Assembly: GCA_030604585.1 (NCBI GenBank)
Contig: JAUVVP010000048.1
Coordinates: forward strand, 1-8,801
DNA from: Planctomycetota bacterium
Lineage (GTDB): Bacteria; Planctomycetota; Brocadiia; SM23-32
Length of the DNA: 8,801 nt
Reading direction: 5' to 3'
Below are positions 5,745 through 8,801 of the stretch, in pieces. Position numbers and translations under genes: made by a program. Position 1 is the first letter of the stretch. Every line of letters starts with the position of its first letter. Under the pieces are notes generated by a model. It saw only the letters and a program-made list of their open reading frames with translations. It made no database searches and was not told the origin of the DNA.

Positions 5745-5774
5745 TTGACACCCGCCACATGACGGGTGTAGTAT
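5745..5774 (+). promoter_or_regulatory. Promoter of the radical SAM gene with an inverted repeat in the spacer
   Basis: A perfect TTGACA (5745-5750) is followed after 18 bases by TAGTAT (5769-5774, 4 of 6), with TG immediately before the -10 hexamer. An inverted repeat, ACACCCG (5748-5754) and CGGGTGT (5763-5769), overlaps the end of the -35 box, the spacer and the first base of the -10 box, separated by 8 bases. This is a good place for a repressor or activator site. The predicted start near 5781 gives a leader of about 95 bases. No recognised LexA box is seen. Confidence 0.55.
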
Positions 5775-5877
5775 GTGTGCGCGTCGGAGGCCAGGTCTGC
5801 CATTGGGGGGCGCCGTTGACTTGCGCTCGGCATTATCGGCTCTCTGACTGGGGCACACCGCACAGAGGTCGCTTGTG

Positions 5878-7029
5878 ATGGACGCCGAGCAGAAACTGGC
5901 GCTGCTTGCGGATGCCTCGCGCTACGACGTTTCGTGCGCGTGCGGCACGAGGGGCGGTGCGGATCACCGCCGCCGCGGCCGGGACGGCCTGTGGCTGTAT
6001 CCCGTCTCGCTTCCGCGCGGCGGCACGTCCGTCATGCTGAAGACGCTGCTCTCGAACGCCTGTGTCAACGACTGCCGCTACTGCCCGTTTCGCAGCGACC
6101 GGGACTTCCGCCGGTGCACCCTCGCGCCGGAGGAGGTGGCGCGGGCCTTCATGGCTTACGTGCGGCAGAAGAAGGTGTTCGGCCTGTTCCTGTCGTCCGC
6201 AGTCGTGCGCGACCCGGACCACACGATGGACCGCATGACCGCCGTCGCGAGGATCCTGCGCGGGCGGTACCAATTCGACGGCTACCTGCACCTGAAGATC
6301 ATCCCCGGCGCGTCGGACGCCGCCATCGAGGAGGCGCTCTCACTGGCCAACACCGTCTCGCTGAACGTCGAGGCGCCGACGCGGTCGGCCTTTCGGGCGC
6401 TCACCGCCAGGAAGGACTACGACCGGGACATCGTGGGGCCGATGCGGCTGATCAGCCGGCTGACCGGGCGGGGGAGCCGGTACGCAGGCGTCAGGCAGAT
6501 GACGCAGTTCCTGGTCGGAGCCGCCGGCGAGAGGGACGCCGAGATCGTGAAGGCCACTTTCGGCCTCTACAAGCGGCTGGGCCTCGGTCGCGTCTACTTC
6601 AGCGCCTACCAGCGTGGCCTGGGCGATCCCGACCTGCCCGGCGAGCGCAATGAGCCCCGCGGCCCCGATGACGTGCTGATGCGGGAGCATCGCCTCTACC
6701 AGGTGGACTGGTTGATACGCAAGTACGGCTTCACCGACGAGGAGATCCCGTTCGAGGCGGACGGCAACCTGTCGCTGGACGCCGACCCCAAGGAGCTCTG
6801 GGCGAAGGCCCATCCCGAGCGGTTCCCGATCGATGTCAACGGGGCCGACAGGCAGGAACTGCTCCGCGTGCCCGGCTTTGGCCCCGTCACGGTGAAGCGC
6901 ATCCTGGCCCTGCGCAGGGACGGGCAGCGCGTCCGGTCCATCGAGCAGTTGGGCAGGCTTGGCAGACGCCTCGCGAAGGCCGAAGGCTACGTCAAGTTCG
7001 GCCGCGCAGGCCGGCGGACCTGCGCCTGA
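5878..7029 (+). CDS. Radical SAM protein with helix-hairpin-helix, putative DNA modification/repair family
   Basis: A 383-residue protein that should bind a [4Fe-4S] cluster and S-adenosylmethionine through CVNDCRYC (Cys 62, 66, 69). The N-terminus KLALLADASRYDVSCACG, with a conserved SCxC pair near residues 19-22, is typical of the TIGR03916 type (putative DNA modification/repair radical SAM protein). The barrel continues through SLNVEAPT and FSAYQR. Residues about 319-382 hold a helix-hairpin-helix (IDVNGADRQELLRVPGFGPVTVKRIL) that would contact DNA. In many genomes this family sits beside a uracil-DNA-glycosylase-like partner (TIGR03915); none is in this window. The reaction is not established. 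AGAGG (5864-5868) lies 9 bases before ATG 5878; GTG 5875 directly in front is an alternative start with 6-base spacing. It has its own promoter (5745-5774) and converges on the transporter gene after 29 bases. Confidence 0.88.
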   Translation: MDAEQKLALLADASRYDVSCACGTRGGADHRRRGRDGLWLYPVSLPRGGTSVMLKTLLSNACVNDCRYCPFRSDRDFRRCTLAPEEVARAFMAYVRQKKVFGLFLSSAVVRDPDHTMDRMTAVARILRGRYQFDGYLHLKIIPGASDAAIEEALSLANTVSLNVEAPTRSAFRALTARKDYDRDIVGPMRLISRLTGRGSRYAGVRQMTQFLVGAAGERDAEIVKATFGLYKRLGLGRVYFSAYQRGLGDPDLPGERNEPRGPDDVLMREHRLYQVDWLIRKYGFTDEEIPFEADGNLSLDADPKELWAKAHPERFPIDVNGADRQELLRVPGFGPVTVKRILALRRDGQRVRSIEQLGRLGRRLAKAEGYVKFGRAGRRTCA

Positions 7030-7058
7030 CAGGGGCACGCCATCCCGCCTGCTCGCCC

Positions 7059-8387
7059 TCACTGGCCCCCGTCGGATGTGGCGTCGGTGCTCAGGGTTGC
7101 CGTCCGCGAGCGCCGCATCAGAACGGCGACGGTCAGTGCCTCGGCGGCGAAGGCGAACACCAGCATCGCGGCCGCGCTGACGTGGCTATAGAGGCCCAGC
7201 CACACGAGCACCGGCGCGCAGAGCGCCACCGACACGTTGCGCGCGATGCCCCCCGCCACCATCCGGCCGGTGCGCCTCTCGATCATCGTGATGCCGTGGC
7301 AGTAGTTGCGCCACGCGACGACGATGGGGGCAAGGCAGAGCGGCCAGAGCGCCTGCCGGGCCATCCTGAGCAGGTCGCCGCCGGCGCCCTGAAGGGTGTG
7401 CAGGAAGAAGCCGGCAAAGGGGCTGGCAACGGCCAAGACCATGACGGCGGCCACGATCAGCGTTGCCCGTCGCATGAACCGACGCACACCGTCCGGATCG
7501 TCCCGCCCGAAGGTCACCAACAGGTTGCGGAACTGGTTGATGGCAGCCTGGAACAACATGTTGAACGTGAACGCCAGGCTGACGGCGGCGATCATCAAGT
7601 CCACGTCCGGCAGGCCCGGATCGCCGGTGGGGTTCAGGCCGGTCAGGAACTTGAAGATGATGGGGCGGCTCATCGAGAACAGGATGGTCGTGGCGACCAT
7701 GGGCAGGAAGAAGACGGCGATCTCGCCCGGAGGCAGCGTCCTGTCCTCGCAGACCTCGGCACGTTTGCCGTACTTCAGCAGCAGTAGGCCCGCCAACGCC
7801 AGGTGCCCCACGCTGGCCAGGAGCATCGAGAGGCATATCGTCACGGTCGGAGGCCATCCCAGGGAGATGCCCAGCGACAGCAGCCCGACCAGCAGCGCGA
7901 TGTTGACCATCCGCAGCAGCGTGACCAGCCCCGTGCGCCTGGCCTGAATGAGCAAGCCGGTCAGGAAGCCGGCCGTCCCCATGATGAGGATAAGGGGCGT
8001 GAAGTACCGGACGTAGGCCCTGATGCCGGCGATGCGTTCGGGGCCCACGTCGTAAACGTAGGGCAGGACGAGTCCGCCCAGCGGCGTCCACCCCAGCAGG
8101 ACGACGGGCAGCGTAAGGGCCAGGCTGATGATGAGCACGAAGCGCAGGCAGGAGCGGAAGGACTTCGGCCCGCGCACCAGAACGTTCGCCATCTGGGGCA
8201 CGAAGATGAGCGAGGCCCGAAAGGGCCCGAAGATCGCCAGCGCCAGGGCGAACAGCACAAGCTCCTGGACCCCCTCCTCGTAGCCCAGAAGCACGTAGTT
8301 CTGAACGAGGCGGCCGGTGAAAGCCAGGGCCCCCATGAAGGCCAGGGGCCAGTAGAACCGCCAGTACCTGCGCTGTTGTCGTCCCAA
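7059..8387 (-). CDS. Twelve-segment MATE/MOP-type membrane protein resembling ANKH (progressive ankylosis)
   Basis: A 442-residue integral membrane protein with about twelve hydrophobic segments in two similar halves (roughly residues 12-33, 42-62, 82-104, 126-147, 157-177, 182-204, then 222-240, 263-285, 307-329, 344-362, 382-400, 403-424). This is the layout of MATE/MOP-superfamily exporters. Several positions recall animal ANKH: YWPL-like sequence near the start (WRFYWPLAF), an SRPI motif at 240-243 at the start of the second half followed by IFKFLTG, and a late G...R pattern. ANKH exports citrate/ATP-type anions; bacterial substrates are unknown. A polysaccharide-flippase-like protein is the alternative. 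The C-terminal tail (about 425-442) is short and polar. The start is a TTG at 8387 with no good ribosome site. No ATG or GTG lies upstream in this frame before a stop at about 8463, so the true start is doubtful (see findings). Confidence 0.75.
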   Translation of the reverse strand: MGRQQRRYWRFYWPLAFMGALAFTGRLVQNYVLLGYEEGVQELVLFALALAIFGPFRASLIFVPQMANVLVRGPKSFRSCLRFVLIISLALTLPVVLLGWTPLGGLVLPYVYDVGPERIAGIRAYVRYFTPLILIMGTAGFLTGLLIQARRTGLVTLLRMVNIALLVGLLSLGISLGWPPTVTICLSMLLASVGHLALAGLLLLKYGKRAEVCEDRTLPPGEIAVFFLPMVATTILFSMSRPIIFKFLTGLNPTGDPGLPDVDLMIAAVSLAFTFNMLFQAAINQFRNLLVTFGRDDPDGVRRFMRRATLIVAAVMVLAVASPFAGFFLHTLQGAGGDLLRMARQALWPLCLAPIVVAWRNYCHGITMIERRTGRMVAGGIARNVSVALCAPVLVWLGLYSHVSAAAMLVFAFAAEALTVAVLMRRSRTATLSTDATSDGGQ

Positions 8388-8461
8388 TTCGGCTCGCCGT
8401 GTGTGTCTATTCGGTCGCGTGACTTCTGCCGGTCTGGCTCGCCCAGGGCCATCTGCCGCCC

Positions 8462-8491
8462 ACTATAGCACAGTGTGAACGCAGATGCCGA
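8462..8491 (-). promoter_or_regulatory. Extended -10 promoter of the ANKH-like gene
   Basis: On the minus strand TGCTATAGT (8462-8470) forms an extended -10 (TATAGT, 5 of 6 to consensus, with TG one base upstream). TCGGCA (8486-8491, 4 of 6) is 18 bases upstream as the -35 box. The start would be near 8455, giving about 68 bases of leader to the TTG at 8387. It would place an out-of-frame ATG (8452) almost at the 5' end of the mRNA. Confidence 0.5.
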
Positions 8492-8514
8492 GGCGGCGAG
8501 GCCCCGACGGCATC
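8484..8514 (-). terminator. Hairpin after the right-edge gene, weak terminator candidate
   Basis: GATGCCG (8484-8490) and CGGCATC (8508-8514) pair perfectly over 7 bases around a 17-base loop. On the minus strand the hairpin comes 76 bases after the stop of the right-edge gene and just before the promoter of the ANKH-like gene, overlapping its -35 box. No U run follows. It could separate the two genes or be an operator. Confidence 0.25.
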
Positions 8515-8589
8515 AACCTGAAGTCTGTCGGTCAGCGGGGACGCGGCTCCCGGTGCGCGGCGTTGTCCAGGATCAGCGCTGTGCCGCCG

Positions 8590-8801
8590 TTACCCCTGGA
8601 TGGCCAGCGCAGACAGGATCTCGTCAGCCACCTGGCGACCCAACGCCTGCGGCTTGGCTTGCGGCACGGCCTCGATGCCTATTCTCTTGAACTGCCCTTC
8701 CACCCACTGGTCAAGGCCCTTCCACTCGTATGGACGAAGCGCGAGGGCAGGAGAACATCCCCGAAGGGCAGCAAGCACGGCCGTGCCGTGGGCGCCAGCA
8801 C
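8590..8801 (-). CDS. C-terminal part of an unrecognised protein
   Basis: An open frame enters from the right edge and ends at TAA (8590-8592); 69 full codons are visible. It begins AGAHGTAVLAALRG and continues through SPALALRPYEWKGLDQWVEG and FKRIGIEAVP to the end ADEILSALAIQG. The mix of hydrophobic stretches and charged helices looks like a soluble alpha/beta domain end, and the final helix (ALGRQVADEILSAL) is amphipathic. A flavodoxin-like or other Rossmann-type C-terminus would fit, but I do not recognise the family. The start is outside the window; the GTG at 8778 is probably an internal valine, since the frame stays open up to the edge. It is transcribed in the same direction as the ANKH-like gene but separated from it by about 200 bases and a promoter. 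Confidence 0.5.
   Translation of the reverse strand, partial: AGAHGTAVLAALRGCSPALALRPYEWKGLDQWVEGQFKRIGIEAVPQAKPQALGRQVADEILSALAIQG

Noticed and set aside
5816..5836. Second promoter-like pair TTGACT and CATTAT closer to the radical SAM gene
   Set aside because: The spacing is only 9 bases, too short for a sigma-70 promoter; the pair at 5745-5774 is far better.
5267..5863. Minus-strand open frame of 198 codons, rich in Pro and Cys, over the 5284-5874 region
   Set aside because: No ribosome site or domain; it overlaps in another frame the GH172 remnant, which has both a ribosome site and family motifs.
7182..7787. Plus-strand open frame of 201 codons antisense to the transporter
   Set aside because: His/Asp/Gly-rich mirror translation of a membrane protein gene; no motif or ribosome site.
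1..8801. CRISPR array, rRNA gene, insertion sequence or transposase
   Set aside because: No regularly spaced direct repeats, no rRNA-like sequence and no transposase or integrase motif were seen on either strand.

Overview
The window is high-G+C bacterial DNA of the accessory kind. The coding is dense, Shine-Dalgarno sites precede several genes, and there are recognisable sigma-70-like promoters and one tRNA. A GH172/DUF2961 fragment, an exported histone-deacetylase-fold enzyme, a TolB-like propeller and a DNA-repair-type radical SAM protein would fit a Planctomycetota, Hydrogenedentota or Armatimonadota type of genome. This is an inference from gene content only; no marker gene settles the phylum.

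Left block, minus strand (about 1-4165). A promoter with a perfect TTGACA and a palindrome filling its spacer precedes a three-gene operon: an exported HDAC-fold deacetylase, an MBOAT membrane O-acyltransferase (AlgI/DltB type) and a membrane-anchored SGNH-fold protein. The last two form the usual pair that moves an acyl group across the membrane onto an extracytoplasmic polymer. The deacetylase in front of them suggests that acyl groups are both added and removed outside the cytoplasm. After a hairpin and a separate promoter comes the start of a secreted TolB/PD40-type beta-propeller protein that runs off the left edge.

Middle (about 4200-5600). A tRNA-Leu(UAA) with encoded CCA is followed by a visibly lower-G+C gene for a zinc-ribbon membrane protein of unknown function. 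Just after its stop lies a 9-bp inverted repeat enclosing further hairpins, then a GTTAGGC heptamer. On the other strand, the first 53 codons of a GH172 (DUF2961) glycoside hydrolase stop exactly at that heptamer and the rest of the gene is missing. This is a rearrangement scar. It has some features of an integron cassette or a tRNA-linked insertion, but no integrase and no complete attC site can be seen.

Right block (about 5700-8801). A strong plus-strand promoter, again with an inverted repeat in its spacer, drives a radical SAM protein with a C-terminal helix-hairpin-helix, of the putative DNA modification/repair family. Convergent to it, with a 29-bp gap, is a 12-segment membrane protein of the MATE/MOP type that resembles animal progressive ankylosis (ANKH) transporters. 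The last 70 codons of an unrecognised minus-strand gene enter from the right edge.
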